Below, one piece after another: positions 27,739-37,707 of a DNA stretch of 64,000 nt. The position numbers were made by a program, and so were the translations under genes. Origin of the DNA: Brucella tritici. GTDB lineage: Bacteria; Pseudomonadota; Alphaproteobacteria; Rhizobiales; Rhizobiaceae. Positions within the stretch are counted from its first letter, which is position 1, and each line of letters opens with the position of its first letter. The DNA lies in contig NZ_WBWA01000027.1 of the NCBI RefSeq assembly GCF_008932295.1, forward strand, positions 1-64,000, read 5' to 3'. A model generated the notes under the pieces. That model worked only from the letters and a program-made list of their open reading frames with translations. It ran no database searches and was not told where the DNA came from.

Positions 27739-29304
27739 TCATCCCTGATCGATCGGCAGGGCCACGAAGCGGCTCTGATCGTTGCTCTGCAATTGCAGCA
27801 GCACTGCCTTGCGACCCGACTTGGCGGCTTCGCTGATGGCGTTGTTGATGTCCTTGGCGCTCTTCACCGTCTGGTTGTTGACGCTCATGATGATATCGCC
27901 GGAACGGACACCACGGTCAGAGGCATCGCTATCGGGATCAACGTCGGTTACCACCACGCCGTTGCCATCTTCGGATGGGGTCACGGTCAAGCCATAGGAG
28001 TCGAGCGTCTCGCTCTGGCTGCCGCCGCCATTGTCACCCGAAGTGCTGGCCGACTTGCCGAGATCGCCAGGCATCGCCTCGATGGTGATGTCGATTTCCT
28101 CGGCCTTGTTCTTGCGCCAGACGGTGAGTGCCGCCTTTTCGCCTGGAACAATGCCAGCAACCTTGCGTGCCAGATCGCGCGGATCCTGAACGGGTTCGCC
28201 GTTGACGGCAGTGATCACATCACCGGACTGGATGCCAGCCTTGGCAGCAGGGCCGTCCTTCTGCGGCGAAGCGACGATTGCGCCCTTCTCTTCAGCAAGG
28301 CCGAGCGAAGCAGCAATATCCTTGGTCACCGGCTGAATCTGGACACCGATCCAGCCACGTTCGACCGAACCCTTCTTGATGAGCTGGTCAACGACCTGCT
28401 TTGCGGTAGAGGCCGGAATTGCAAAGGCAATACCCACGCTACCGCCCGAAGGCGAGAAGATTGCGGTGTTGATGCCGATGACCTGACCGGACAGGTTGAA
28501 GGCCGGACCACCAGAGTTGCCCTTGTTCACAGCCGCGTCGATCTGGATGAAGTCGTCGTAAGGACCGGCGCCGATATCACGGCCGCGAGCCGACACGATA
28601 CCGGATGTCACCGTACCGCCGAGACCGAACGGATTGCCGACAGCCACAACCCAGTCACCGACGCGAATCTTGTTGTCGTCGCCGAATGCAACATAGGTGA
28701 ACTTCTTCTTCGGATCGTTGACCTTCAGCACGGCCAGATCGGTACGCGGATCGGTTCCGATCAGCTTTGCGTCAAGTTCCGTACCGTCATCCATGACAAC
28801 GCTGTAGGCATCGCCATCAGAAACCACGTGATTGTTGGTTACGACATAGCCGTCTTCGGAAATGAAGAAGCCGGAACCCTGGGCGACCGGACGTTCATGA
28901 CCGGGGCGCGGACCGCGCTTGCCGGGGCCACGGCGATCCGGGCGGGCATCGGGACGAGCGTCGCCACGCGGATCCATGCCGAAATCACGGAAGAAGCGCT
29001 TCAGCGGATGATCGTCCGGAAGCTGATCAAATCCGGGAGGGCCCGAGAACTGGCCGCCGTCGCCGCGATCAGCAGTTTGCTGCACGTCCTTCTTCACGCG
29101 GACGCTGACAACAGCCGGACGAACCTTCTCAACAAGATCGGCAAAACCCGCAGCCTGCGGCGGTGGCGTTACCTGGACTGCGTCAGCACGCGCATCATTG
29201 AGCGCACCAAGCGGGCCGGTAGCGAGAAAACCACCGGCGAGAGCAGCCGATAGTGCAATCGCGGCAACGCCCTTGCGATAGTTGGAAATCCTGGCTCTGG
29301 ACAT
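27739..29304 (-). CDS. degP: Do-family serine protease DegP/HtrA
   Basis: A 521-residue periplasmic protease/chaperone with an N-terminal signal (GVAAIALSAALAGGFLATG, cleavage near ARADA). The trypsin-like domain shows the catalytic triad: His in YVVTNNHVVSDG, Asp in RTDLAVLKV, and Ser in NKGNSGGPAF. Two PDZ domains follow (GWIGVQIQPVTKDIAASLGL and YGLTVTPSEDGNGVVVTDVD). A Pro/Arg/Gly-rich loop (about 105-140) lies in the LA-loop region. It degrades misfolded envelope proteins. The two-component genes downstream are 94 bases away and may be cotranscribed. Confidence 0.92.
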   Translation of the reverse strand: MSRARISNYRKGVAAIALSAALAGGFLATGPLGALNDARADAVQVTPPPQAAGFADLVEKVRPAVVSVRVKKDVQQTADRGDGGQFSGPPGFDQLPDDHPLKRFFRDFGMDPRGDARPDARPDRRGPGKRGPRPGHERPVAQGSGFFISEDGYVVTNNHVVSDGDAYSVVMDDGTELDAKLIGTDPRTDLAVLKVNDPKKKFTYVAFGDDNKIRVGDWVVAVGNPFGLGGTVTSGIVSARGRDIGAGPYDDFIQIDAAVNKGNSGGPAFNLSGQVIGINTAIFSPSGGSVGIAFAIPASTAKQVVDQLIKKGSVERGWIGVQIQPVTKDIAASLGLAEEKGAIVASPQKDGPAAKAGIQSGDVITAVNGEPVQDPRDLARKVAGIVPGEKAALTVWRKNKAEEIDITIEAMPGDLGKSASTSGDNGGGSQSETLDSYGLTVTPSEDGNGVVVTDVDPDSDASDRGVRSGDIIMSVNNQTVKSAKDINNAISEAAKSGRKAVLLQLQSNDQSRFVALPIDQG

Positions 29305-29441
29305 TTATTTCTCCTTACGAGCAGTAATCCGGCCGCTGCCCTGATCTTTCAGGAAACGCAGGCCTGTGAAACCTTTATAGAGCGTAAGATAGTCAGGGCT
29401 ACCTTACCGCTCCGTTTCCACAACATGAAAGTTTCGTAAGG

Positions 29442-29460
29442 TTGCGAATAAGATTCGCAA
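29442..29460. repeat. Short hairpin downstream of ccmH
   Basis: TTGCGAAT-AAG-ATTCGCAA, perfect 8-base arms, 11 bases past the ccmH stop and upstream of degP. It may end the ccm transcript, although there is no clear T-tract. Confidence 0.45.
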
Positions 29461-29471
29461 GCAGATGTCAG

Positions 29472-29948
29472 TTATTTGCCGTCCAGCAGACGCGAGAGTT
29501 CGGCTTTTTCGCTGTCGGTAAGTGGTTTGGGCGCCTCGCCCGCCTGCCTGCGCCCGCGAAAGGCTAAAATCAGCGCAACCGCACCGATTAAAAGGACGAC
29601 GACTGGAAAGCCCCACAGAAGCACGGTACGCGCATTGAGGCGCGGCTTCAAAAGAACGAACTCGCCATAACGGTCAACGATGAAGTCCATCACCTGTTGG
29701 TCGCTATCGCCTTCCTTCAGGCGGTCACGCACGAGAATGCGAAGATCACGGGCAAGTTCGGCATTGGAATCGTCGATAGATTCGTTCTGGCAGACCATGC
29801 AGCGCAATTCGCCGGAAATCGTGCGGGCGCGCTTTTCAAGCGCCGGATCGGACAGGACTTCATCGGGATTGACCGCGAGGGCCGCCGTTCCTTGTATCGC
29901 CAGCGCAGCGCCAAGCAGGAGTGCGGCGAATGCCGACCGCTTTCTCAT
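29472..29948 (-). CDS. ccmH: Cytochrome c maturation protein CcmH/CycL
   Basis: A 158-residue periplasmic, membrane-anchored thiol protein. The signal segment [19 protein letters not shown] is followed by the redox motif [11 protein letters not shown] (Cys-x-x-Cys), which reduces apocytochrome c for haem attachment. A C-terminal membrane anchor ([20 protein letters not shown]) precedes a short cytoplasmic tail. Its ATG overlaps the ccmF stop by four bases, so it is the last gene of ccmI-ccmE-ccmF-ccmH. Rhizobial literature calls it cycL. Confidence 0.92.
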   Translation of the reverse strand: MRKRSAFAALLLGAALAIQGTAALAVNPDEVLSDPALEKRARTISGELRCMVCQNESIDDSNAELARDLRILVRDRLKEGDSDQQVMDFIVDRYGEFVLLKPRLNARTVLLWGFPVVVLLIGAVALILAFRGRRQAGEAPKPLTDSEKAELSRLLDGK

Positions 29949-31936
29949 GCTGCGGCCTCCGCTTCTTTCGACGCGGATTTGCGACTGCGTGACGGCGCGC
30001 CGACCCGCAGACGACGATCTGCCAGGGAAAACAGTGCACCCACCATCATGACAAGGGCGCCATACCAGATGAGCGTTACGTCAGGCTTCCACCAGATACG
30101 AACCACAACTGATCCGTCACCCGGCTCATCGCCAAGCGCAACATAGACCTGGCTGAACCACAGCGTCCTGATGCCTGATTCCGTGGTTGGCATCTGGCGT
30201 GCCGGGAAGAAGCGCTTGGACGGTTCAATCTGTCCGAGAGTGCGTGCGCTGGAATCGAGCAGGGTGAAAGTGCCTCGATTTTCGGTGAAGTTCGAGCCGG
30301 TCAGCGGACGGAGGCCCTCAAAGCGAAGTGTATAATCCTGCACCTTGGCTGTATCGCCCGGACGCATGATCAGCACATTCTCCGTGCCGAACGTGGTCAC
30401 GCTCACAATACCAAGCAGCGTCACGCCAAGCCCAATATGGGCGAGCGCCGTACCAAAGACCGAGCGCGGCAAACCCTTGAAGCGCGCAAATGCTTTGCTT
30501 GCGGAAACCTTGCCAATACCAGCCTTGAGAACGAGGTCCGTCAGGCTGCCGAAAATCAGCCACACGGCAAGTCCGATCCCGCAGGCGGCGAGAACCGATT
30601 TCGCCGATGTACTCCACAAGACAATCCCCGCCGCCAGAAGCGAGAGCGCGAAAGCCGTCATCAACCGCTGCGACACGCCGTAAAGATCACCGCGTTTCCA
30701 GGCGAGCAACGGACCGAACGGAACTGCAAAAAGAAGCGGGATCATCAGCGGGCCGAACGTCATGTTGAAGAACGGTGCGCCAACGGAAATCTTGTCGCCG
30801 GTCATCACTTCGAGCAGCAGCGGATAAAGCGTACCGATCAGCACGGTCGCGGCAGCGGTCGTCAGGAACAGATTGTTGAAGACGAGCGCGCCTTCGCGGG
30901 AGATCGGGTGGAAGATGCCCCCCGCCGTCAGGCTCTGTACACGAAGTGCGAAAAGCGACAGCGATCCGCCAATGAAGATTGCAAGGATCGCCAGAATGAA
31001 AAGACCGCGTCCCGGATCGGTGGCGAAGCTGTGAACCGAGGTCAGAACGCCGGAGCGGACAAGGAATGTGCCGAGTAGCGACAGCGAAAAGGTAAGGATC
31101 GCCAGCAGTACAGTCCAGATTTTCAGCGCAGAACGCTTTTCCATCACGAGAGCGGAATGGAGCAAGGCTGTCCCAACCAGCCACGGCATGAACGATGCGT
31201 TCTCGACCGGGTCCCAGAACCACCAGCCGCCCCAGCCAAGCTCATAATAGGCCCAGTAGGAACCCATCGCGATACCGCCAGTCAGGAACATCCAGGCCAC
31301 GAGTGCCCACGGACGCACCCAGCGCGCCCACGCGGCATCAAGACGCCCCTCGATCAGTGCCGCCACGGCAAAGGAGAAGCATACCGAAAAGCCGACATAG
31401 CCGAGATAGAGCAGCGGAGGATGGATCGCGAGGCCAATGTCCTGAAGGATGGGATTGAGATCGCCGCCCTCCATTGGAGCCGGGAAAATACGGGTGAACG
31501 GGTTCGAGGTGAAGATGATGAACGCCAGAAATGCGACGCCGATCCAGCCCTGTACGGCAAGAACGTTGGCGCGGAGCGTTTCAGGCAGATTGCCGGAAAA
31601 TGCAGCCACCAGCGCACTGAAGAAGGTGAGAATGAACACCCACAGCAGCATCGAACCTTCGTGATTGCCCCAGACGCCGGTGATCTTGTAAAGGAGAGGC
31701 TTTTGGGAATGCGAGTTCTCGACCACGTTCAGAACCGAGAAATCCGACACGACATAGGCATGGACAAGCACGGCCGATGCAAGGCAGATCAGCGCAAAGA
31801 CTGCAATTGCCGTCGGCACGGCGACGGCCATGAGTTGCGTATCCCGGCGATGCGCGCCGACCACCGGCACGATCGATTGGACAATCGACAGTGCCAGCGC
31901 CAGAACCAGAGCAAAATGGCCGATTTCGACACTCAT
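29945..31936 (-). CDS. ccmF: Cytochrome c haem lyase subunit CcmF/CycK
   Basis: A 663-residue polytopic inner-membrane protein (about 15 segments) that takes haem from CcmE and ligates it to apocytochrome c. The WWD signature is [19 protein letters not shown]; flanking histidine regions include [14 protein letters not shown] and [17 protein letters not shown] start at the ATG at 31936 with GGAG seven bases upstream; a TTG two codons earlier is also in frame. The gap to ccmE contains a REP-like element. The stop overlaps the ccmH start. Confidence 0.93.
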   Translation of the reverse strand: MSVEIGHFALVLALALSIVQSIVPVVGAHRRDTQLMAVAVPTAIAVFALICLASAVLVHAYVVSDFSVLNVVENSHSQKPLLYKITGVWGNHEGSMLLWVFILTFFSALVAAFSGNLPETLRANVLAVQGWIGVAFLAFIIFTSNPFTRIFPAPMEGGDLNPILQDIGLAIHPPLLYLGYVGFSVCFSFAVAALIEGRLDAAWARWVRPWALVAWMFLTGGIAMGSYWAYYELGWGGWWFWDPVENASFMPWLVGTALLHSALVMEKRSALKIWTVLLAILTFSLSLLGTFLVRSGVLTSVHSFATDPGRGLFILAILAIFIGGSLSLFALRVQSLTAGGIFHPISREGALVFNNLFLTTAAATVLIGTLYPLLLEVMTGDKISVGAPFFNMTFGPLMIPLLFAVPFGPLLAWKRGDLYGVSQRLMTAFALSLLAAGIVLWSTSAKSVLAACGIGLAVWLIFGSLTDLVLKAGIGKVSASKAFARFKGLPRSVFGTALAHIGLGVTLLGIVSVTTFGTENVLIMRPGDTAKVQDYTLRFEGLRPLTGSNFTENRGTFTLLDSSARTLGQIEPSKRFFPARQMPTTESGIRTLWFSQVYVALGDEPGDGSVVVRIWWKPDVTLIWYGALVMMVGALFSLADRRLRVGAPSRSRKSASKEAEAAA

Positions 31937-32005
31937 CTGCAATCTCCATCAAGCACCCTGCCGGACCACGGGTCCGATACGGAATGCCCTAACTATTCGC
32001 TTTAA

Positions 32006-32049
32006 GCATTTCCAAACGCAAAACCGCTTCACACTTTTGCTGGAAATGC
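32006..32049. repeat. REP/RIME-like palindromic element (type A) within the ccm operon
   Basis: GCATTTCC...GGAAATGC with the core AACGCAAAACCGCTTCACAC, between ccmE and ccmF. An element inside an operon could tune relative expression of the downstream genes. Confidence 0.75.
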
Positions 32050-32057
32050 CATAATTT

Positions 32058-32555
32058 CTATTTGCCTTCCCAGACGCCCTTTTCCTTCAGGCTGTCGGCA
32101 AGGTCCTTGGGAATGTAATTCTCGTCGTGCTTCGCCAGCACATTGTCGGCGTGGAAAACACCATCGTCTCCGAAACGCCCTTCGGCGACAACGCCCTGCC
32201 CTTCGCGGAAGAGATCAGGCGGAATGCCTTCGAACACGACTTTCACAGTCTTGATCGTATCCGTCACCGTGAAATGCAGTTCGCTGCCCTCGCGGCTGAC
32301 GGAACCTTCCTCAACGAGACCACCAAGGCGGAACCGCGAGCCGGAGGCCATATCCTGTTCCGTCAGGTCGGCAGGCGTACGGAAGAAGCGAATGTCCTGA
32401 CTGAAGGCCATCAGCATCAGTCCGACCGCTATGGCCAGAACCGCCAGTGCGCCACCGATCAGGAACAGACGCTTGCGCTTTCTCTGGCTAACGTTCCGGG
32501 CAAAATTACCCGCCGGTTTGGTACCTCGTGCATTGTCGTCTGCGGTCGCGCTCAT
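32058..32555 (-). CDS. ccmE: Haem chaperone CcmE/CycJ
   Basis: A 165-residue periplasmic haem carrier anchored by one N-terminal segment ([20 protein letters not shown]). The OB-fold domain includes [16 protein letters not shown] and [17 protein letters not shown]. The haem-binding site is the HxxxY motif in [10 protein letters not shown] near the C-terminus. It receives haem through CcmC/CcmABCD (not in this window) and delivers it to CcmF. Its ATG overlaps the ccmI stop (ATGA). Confidence 0.93.
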   Translation of the reverse strand: MSATADDNARGTKPAGNFARNVSQRKRKRLFLIGGALAVLAIAVGLMLMAFSQDIRFFRTPADLTEQDMASGSRFRLGGLVEEGSVSREGSELHFTVTDTIKTVKVVFEGIPPDLFREGQGVVAEGRFGDDGVFHADNVLAKHDENYIPKDLADSLKEKGVWEGK

Positions 32556-33691
32556 TTTTGTGCGTTCCCTGTTTCCAGTCCAAGACCGGCTGCGAAACTC
32601 TGCAAGTTCGTCCGGCTTTCACCCTGAAGGGCTGTCATGCCGCGATTGAGAGCGTCCAGCGCTGCATCGCGACGGTTGAGGATCATATAGGAGCGCACGA
32701 GACGCTTCCAGCCTTCGACATCCCCACTATTCTGGCGAAGACTTTCATCAAGACGTTGAACCATGCCTTCGATCATCGCCTGCCGGTCCTCCGGGCTGAG
32801 CGACGAAGCGGCATCGACATCGCCTGCTGTCGGTCCTTTCGGTTGCTGGTCGCTACCGGAAGCAGGGTTACGAAGCCGGGCGATAGCCTGTTCGATCTGA
32901 CTGCGCCACGGCGCATCGGCGGGTGCCTTGTCGAGGAATGCCTGGAGGCGATTGGCGGCCATATCCATCCGGCCATCCTGCATCTCACCCTGTGCAAGAT
33001 AGAACTGCGGACGCACATCATTTGGTTCGAGATCGGCAGCTTTCTTGAAAAAGCCTTCTGCCTCGGCGGTCACGGTGCCACCTGAAGCGGTTGCCAGTGC
33101 TTCACCCAATCCCAGAACACGCGGGAAATTCTCACCGGCAATACGAATGGAACTGCGATATGCATTGACGGCATCAGTGGCACGACCAAGCCGCAGATAG
33201 ATCGGCGCCAGCACATCCCATCCACGCACATCGCCCGGATTTTGCGCCAGATGCGCTTCGGCACGCGCCACAAGCTCATCGACAGAGCTGCGATCCGCAC
33301 TGGCCGAAAGCCGTTCGGCGAGCGGCATGGACGGCATGTCGGGCTTGCCGAAAAGCGGATAGATGCCCCAGGCGATCAGCGGCACGGCAAGGACCGCAAT
33401 GAAAGCCAGCAATCGGCCTGGTGCAGCCTGGCTTGCGGCTTCCGCAGCTTCCTTGCCTGACTTTTCAGCATTCAAAATGCGACGCGAAATTTCGATGCGC
33501 GCCTGTTCGGCGCTCTGCGGGTCGATCATGCCGCGTGAAGCGTCGGCTTCGACCTCACGCAACTGATCCCGATAGACCTCAAGGTCATTCTTTTCAGCGG
33601 GCAAGAATGCCTGCTTGCGCCGCGCGAGAGGCAACAAAACAGCCAGAGTGGCTGCTAATGTCAATAGTGCTGCAATAAGCCAGAATCCCAT
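32552..33691 (-). CDS. ccmI: Cytochrome c maturation protein CcmI/CycH
   Basis: A 379-residue protein, first gene of the operon. Two N-terminal membrane segments ([20 protein letters not shown] and [18 protein letters not shown]) flank a cytoplasmic leucine-zipper-like loop ([19 protein letters not shown]). The periplasmic C-terminal part holds TPR-like helices ([38 protein letters not shown]) that bind the C-terminus of apocytochrome c. The ATG at 33691 fits the family start ([10 protein letters not shown]). Confidence 0.9.
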   Translation of the reverse strand: MGFWLIAALLTLAATLAVLLPLARRKQAFLPAEKNDLEVYRDQLREVEADASRGMIDPQSAEQARIEISRRILNAEKSGKEAAEAASQAAPGRLLAFIAVLAVPLIAWGIYPLFGKPDMPSMPLAERLSASADRSSVDELVARAEAHLAQNPGDVRGWDVLAPIYLRLGRATDAVNAYRSSIRIAGENFPRVLGLGEALATASGGTVTAEAEGFFKKAADLEPNDVRPQFYLAQGEMQDGRMDMAANRLQAFLDKAPADAPWRSQIEQAIARLRNPASGSDQQPKGPTAGDVDAASSLSPEDRQAMIEGMVQRLDESLRQNSGDVEGWKRLVRSYMILNRRDAALDALNRGMTALQGESRTNLQSFAAGLGLETGNAQK

Positions 33692-33786
33692 GGCTACGAC
33701 TTAAGCGCAGCCAAGGGAAAAACCAACTACTACCTTCAGTAAGTTGCTGACTAGGGCAATTCGCCGCAAAGGTGGGACGCTGGAGT

Positions 33787-34239
33787 TTAGGTCAGCGGCG
33801 TCCAGCTACCGTCCGGATTGCGACATGCCGTTCCGCGCGCAGTCTGCTGCGACCCGCCAATGGTGAAGCTATGCGAATACTGGCGACAATTCTGAGAGCC
33901 GACCTGATAGGGCTGCGCCGCCGTCACATCGCCGGAGTTCGATCCGCTGCCGCTCCAGGATACGGCCTTGCCTGCCGGCGAATATTCAAGCGCGCGATAT
34001 TCAGCCTCAAGCGCCTTCTTGCGGTCGACTGCATTCAACTGATTTGCGGAGTTGCCGAGCAGACCGTTGCCAAGCGGCGTCAACAGGCTTGTTTCCGGCT
34101 TCTGCGCCGTAGAACTACCGCCCAGCGAGCCGAGACCTGTGCCCTTGCTCGTCGTGCCGCAGGCTGACAATGCGAGCGCCACGGCAAGCATCGTCGAAGC
34201 AACTGAAACTGGGTGAGAAAACCTGGATACCATCATCAT
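33787..34239 (-). CDS. Rickettsial 17-kDa-antigen-like outer-membrane lipoprotein
   Basis: A 150-residue lipoprotein with a lipobox ALSACGTTS (about 23-31). The central segment SSTAQKPETSLLTPLGNGLLG and LNAVDRKKALEAEYRALEYS, then CRQYSHSFTIGGSQQTARGTACRNPDGSW, resemble the surface antigen/17-kDa family in which two cysteines flank the conserved C-terminal part. The start is one of three consecutive ATGs at 34231-34239. Its function is probably structural in the envelope. It is a single gene between ccmI and the feuQ-type gene. Confidence 0.75.
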   Translation of the reverse strand: MMMVSRFSHPVSVASTMLAVALALSACGTTSKGTGLGSLGGSSTAQKPETSLLTPLGNGLLGNSANQLNAVDRKKALEAEYRALEYSPAGKAVSWSGSGSNSGDVTAAQPYQVGSQNCRQYSHSFTIGGSQQTARGTACRNPDGSWTPLT

Positions 34240-34335
34240 AACAACCGGCCTTCATAAACAATTAGCATGCACACTATATCGGCATGTGGCTTTTTCAATT
34301 TAATCTTCTAGTTGGCTTTCGGCCAAAAACAACCG

Positions 34336-35697
34336 TCAATCTTCCGTCAGCGGCAACACGACCCGGACACCCAATCCACCGAACGAACTCTTGCCCAGAT
34401 GCAGATTGCCGCCATATTCGCGAACGGTATCCTGCACGATTGCCAGCCCGAGCCCGGTTCCCGGTTTCGTTTCATCGACGCGGCTGCCGCGCTTCAGCGC
34501 CGCTTCGATCTTGTCGGGCGCCAGACCCGGCCCGTCATCTTCTATCAGGACTTCGAATTGTCGTTGCTCCCCAGAAATAGGGGCAAGCTTAATATTGATG
34601 CGTTTGCGGCCCCATTTGCCCGCGTTCTCCAGCAGGTTTCCAACAATCTCTTCCAGATCTTCCTGCTCTCCGGCAAAAACGGCGCTTGGCAGATCATTCC
34701 TGAAGGTAACGCTGAAAGCCGGATTGAGTTTCGCCGTCACGCGCTGCATGCGCTCGAGAACCGGCGTCACGGGCGTGCGAAACACAACACTGTCGCGCTG
34801 CGCGGCGATGCGCGCGCGCTGCAGATAGTGCTGTATCTGCACCTGCATCGCCTCGCTCTGTTCCTGCACGATGCGTCCGTGTTCGCCACCCATGTTTCGT
34901 GCTTCATTGACCAGCACGGAAAGGGGGGTTTTGAGAGAATGTGCGAGATTGCCGACCTGTGTTCGCGAACGCTCTACAATGCGCCGATTATTCTCGATGA
35001 GCGCGTTCATTTCGGTTGCGAGCGGCGCAATTTCGGCGGGCAGCGACGCGTCGAGCTTTGACGAGCGCCCCTCTCGAATATCAGCCAGCGCCTGACGCAC
35101 CTTGTCGAGCGGACGCAGGCCGAACAGAATCACAGCGGCATTGATGAGAATACTGCCGATGCCGAAGATCGCCAGATAGGTCGTAAGGCTGGTTCTGAAA
35201 TCGGTTATCTCCTTCAGGACCTCGCTGAGATTGCCCATGACACGAAAACGCGCAATGCGATTGGCATTATCCAGCACCACTTCGGTCTCAACGATAAAAA
35301 GCTCCTCGCCGTTGAGGCCGGGCAAGGTGTAGCTGCGCATGAAGGAGCTGTCGAACGGTGCCTGCGTGATCGGCATTTCCGGCACGATGCGCCCGATGAG
35401 CGACGGCGATTGCAGCTTTCCGGTCAGGTTCGGCGTGACGGGATCGACAGACCAGTACCAGCCGGAGAGCGGGCTGGAATAGCGCAATTCTCCCAGTTCC
35501 GGACGTCCCTGCAGCACGCCTTGACCCGACGTGCTGATCGCACCGACCAGACTGAACAGGTGAGCAGTCAACAGGCGTTCAAAATTGCTGCGTGCCGCAT
35601 CGCCATACAGTGACCCGATGAAAGTGGCCACCACCACAAGCGCCACGATGACCCAGATCGTCGAAAGCGTGACGACGCGGACCGCGAGCGAACGCAA
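34336..35697 (-). CDS. feuQ: FeuQ-like sensor histidine kinase
   Basis: A 453-residue kinase with TM1 at about 12-31 (IWVIVALVVVATFIGSLYG) and TM2 near 170-188 (LAIFGIGSILINAAVILFGL). A periplasmic sensor between them contains LRYSSPLSGWYWSVDP. The cytoplasmic part has the histidine in NLAHSLKTPLSVLVNEA near residue 250 and HATPase motifs EIVGNLLENAGKWG, EDDGPGLAP and GTGLGLAI. The start shown is a TTG 23 bases after the regulator; the exact start is uncertain. In Sinorhizobium FeuPQ responds to osmotic conditions and controls cyclic glucan export; here that role is inferred. Confidence 0.75.
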   Translation of the reverse strand: MRSLAVRVVTLSTIWVIVALVVVATFIGSLYGDAARSNFERLLTAHLFSLVGAISTSGQGVLQGRPELGELRYSSPLSGWYWSVDPVTPNLTGKLQSPSLIGRIVPEMPITQAPFDSSFMRSYTLPGLNGEELFIVETEVVLDNANRIARFRVMGNLSEVLKEITDFRTSLTTYLAIFGIGSILINAAVILFGLRPLDKVRQALADIREGRSSKLDASLPAEIAPLATEMNALIENNRRIVERSRTQVGNLAHSLKTPLSVLVNEARNMGGEHGRIVQEQSEAMQVQIQHYLQRARIAAQRDSVVFRTPVTPVLERMQRVTAKLNPAFSVTFRNDLPSAVFAGEQEDLEEIVGNLLENAGKWGRKRINIKLAPISGEQRQFEVLIEDDGPGLAPDKIEAALKRGSRVDETKPGTGLGLAIVQDTVREYGGNLHLGKSSFGGLGVRVVLPLTED

Positions 35698-35720
35698 GGG
35701 AGGAAAGACGCGAAGAAGCT

Positions 35721-36416
35721 TCAGCTGTCGTTGCCTTTCGTTTCGCTCTCAATCTCCCCTCCGGAGCGGATGCGATAGCCCATGCCGCGCACCGTCTCGA
35801 TCAGGTCCACACCCATCTTTTTGCGAAGACGGCCGACAAAGACTTCAATCGTATTGGAATCGCGGTCGAAATCCTGATCGTAGAGATGCTCGACCAGTTC
35901 GGTACGCGAGACCACCTCGTCCATATGGTGCATCAGATAGGACAGAAGCCGGTATTCGTGTGAGGTGAGCTTGAGGGCAACGCCGTTGACACTTGCCTTC
36001 GACGTTTTCGTATCGAGATAGAGCGGCCCGCAGACGAGTTCCGACGAAGCGTGACCCGCAGCACGGCGGATAAGGGCGCGTAGCCGCGCCAGCACTTCCT
36101 CGATATGGAAAGGTTTGGCCACATAGTCGTCGGCACCGGCGTCGATACCGGCTACCTTGTCGCTCCAGCGATCGCGGGCGGTGAGCATGAGAACGGGCAT
36201 GGCACGCCCGCTGCGCCGCCAGCGCTCAACGACACTGATGCCGTCCATGCTCGGCAGGCCGATGTCGAGCACCACGGCATCATAAGGCTCGGTATCGCCG
36301 AGATAATGCCCTTCTTCGCCGTCATAGGCGCGGTCGACCACATAACCGGCAGCAGCCATCGCTTCGGAAAGCTGCCGGTTCAGGTCCTTGTCGTCTTCAA
36401 CTATCAGGATACGCAA
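35721..36416 (-). CDS. feuP: FeuP-like OmpR-family response regulator
   Basis: A 231-residue regulator. Receiver residues are the acidic pair in IVEDDKD, Asp51 in VVLDIGLPSMDG, and the lysine in DDYVAKPFH. The winged-helix domain ends with DRDSNTIEVFVGRLRKKMG and VRGMGYRIRSGG, giving a PhoP/FeuP-like signature. The start is a TTG at 36416, with GGGGAG about nine bases upstream; the nearby ATG is out of frame. It forms an operon with the kinase and perhaps with the small secreted gene upstream. Confidence 0.78.
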   Translation of the reverse strand: MRILIVEDDKDLNRQLSEAMAAAGYVVDRAYDGEEGHYLGDTEPYDAVVLDIGLPSMDGISVVERWRRSGRAMPVLMLTARDRWSDKVAGIDAGADDYVAKPFHIEEVLARLRALIRRAAGHASSELVCGPLYLDTKTSKASVNGVALKLTSHEYRLLSYLMHHMDEVVSRTELVEHLYDQDFDRDSNTIEVFVGRLRKKMGVDLIETVRGMGYRIRSGGEIESETKGNDS

Positions 36417-36463
36417 GCGGACATTCTCCCCTCAATTCATGTATAACAGCGGTAAAGCTGTTG

Positions 36464-36763
36464 TTATTGAGCGGGAACGGCCACTTCAACGCGGCGCGGA
36501 CGCTCGCCATCGCGGCCCGGCACAAGCACCACAACCACACACACGGGGCGGCCGTTCTGAGTCGCAGCGGTTGCCTTGGCGAGCTGGCCGCCCTGCTGGG
36601 CAGCCACCTGTTCGCCGACCGCCGCGCAATCTCCGGCGGCAGCGACGATGAGATTGGACTTCTGCGGCGCAGTTATCGGCAGGGCACCGGCATCGACCGG
36701 CAGCAAGCCAATACTAACCGCGAGAAGCGCGAAAACTTTGAGTGCAGAATTTTGTTTCATCAT
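36464..36763 (-). CDS. Small secreted protein in the FeuN position
   Basis: A 99-residue exported protein with signal peptide ALKVFALLAVSIGLLPVDAG. The mature part has two cysteines (AGDCAAVGEQVAAQQGG and RPVCVVVVLVPG), probably a disulfide, and an arginine-rich end (GRDGERPRRVEV). It lies 47 bases upstream of the feuP-type gene on the same strand. In Sinorhizobium a small periplasmic protein, FeuN, encoded just upstream of feuP restrains FeuQ. Position, size and export match; sequence homology could not be tested. Confidence 0.65.
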   Translation of the reverse strand: MMKQNSALKVFALLAVSIGLLPVDAGALPITAPQKSNLIVAAAGDCAAVGEQVAAQQGGQLAKATAATQNGRPVCVVVVLVPGRDGERPRRVEVAVPAQ

Positions 36764-37329
36764 GCCGCCTTATATAGCGCCCCACAGCTGAACGATGCAT
36801 GAACAACCATTCTTCTTCCGGGCCCAAAGGAAAATTCCGCCTCTGACTATCACGCTTTGTGAAATTATGAAATGCGTGAAGTTGCCCCGATACGCCCAAT
36901 TATTGTAACAATTCCGGCAATTGCAGTCGCCAGTTGCAGCAGAACATCCGTTAATACACCCTGATCGATCAAGCCTGTTACAGGACCGAGAGCACATCAG
37001 GATGAAAGAAAACCGAAACGACATCGATTAGTTCATACGCTCAACTTGCAATCATGTATTTCTACAAATACCCAATCATTTTCAGTTAGTCATTGCCGGA
37101 ATGCGGTCGACGACGGGCCTACCTGTCCGTTCCTTGTAACAATCCAAACAAACTAAATTGAAAAGCCATAGCCGAGATCGTTCCGTCTTTTCGTTTGCTC
37201 ATAAGTATCGACGTTTGGGTAGTTCGCATTTATTGCAAACCCCATAGGCGACAGGCACGCGATATCCGAGAAGCTGCTGTCGGGCTCCCCGTCGAACACC
37301 AATAAGGGCCTTTTAAAATTCATCCATAA
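36764..37329. other. Intergenic stretch, nothing recognised
   Basis: 566 bases between the FeuN-position gene and the DUF6107-like gene. Frames here (for example 36770-37024 minus) look cysteine-rich and unstructured and are not credible genes. It is lower in GC than the neighbours. Confidence 0.4.
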
Positions 37330-37707
37330 TCAGGAATTGTCATCGCTCCGTTTTTCTTCGGGAAGTAGCCCGGGTATAGGCGCGTGTTTCAGCCGCTCGG
37401 ACAAATGCTGAAAAACCCCGATCGCTGACCACGCCGCCAAGCTTGCAACCGCGGAACCTATCAACATCAATTCCGCCTGGCCAAGCAATCCGCCAAGAGC
37501 CAATACTTCGGAAATCTTAACGCTTGCCGCACCACCGAAAACCACGCCACAGATCACGCCAACCGCGAAGCGGACCGCCGCGTCACGCTTTCCTCGCGGA
37601 AGGATGTAGGCGAGCGACATGAAAGAGCCTGCCGTCGCACCGGCAATCTTGGCAAACCAGATCCACGTAACCTCCGAAGTAAATATTGTATGGATAAGGA
37701 TGGCCAT
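37330..37707 (-). CDS. Small membrane protein (DUF6107-like)
   Basis: A 125-residue protein with about three membrane segments: WFAKIAGATAGSFMSLAYIL, FAVGVICGVVFGGAASV, and LMLIGSAVASLAAWSAIGVF, then a charged tail (EEKRSDDNS). It resembles holin-like or DUF6107 membrane proteins found in rhizobial prophage-like clusters, but no phage genes are nearby. The start is the ATG at 37707, with GGAAG upstream (AAAGGAAGTCATC). Function unknown. Confidence 0.6.
   Translation of the reverse strand: MAILIHTIFTSEVTWIWFAKIAGATAGSFMSLAYILPRGKRDAAVRFAVGVICGVVFGGAASVKISEVLALGGLLGQAELMLIGSAVASLAAWSAIGVFQHLSERLKHAPIPGLLPEEKRSDDNS

Noticed and set aside
27793-29253. 486-codon open frame opposite degP
   Set aside because: Antisense shadow of a GC-rich gene; His/Arg-rich composition, no domain.
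31157-32005. Open frame opposite ccmF
   Set aside because: Antisense to a strongly supported gene; low-complexity charged composition.
36770-37024. 84-codon frame in the gap after the FeuN-position gene
   Set aside because: Cysteine- and aromatic-rich without hydrophobic pattern or ribosome site; not protein-like.
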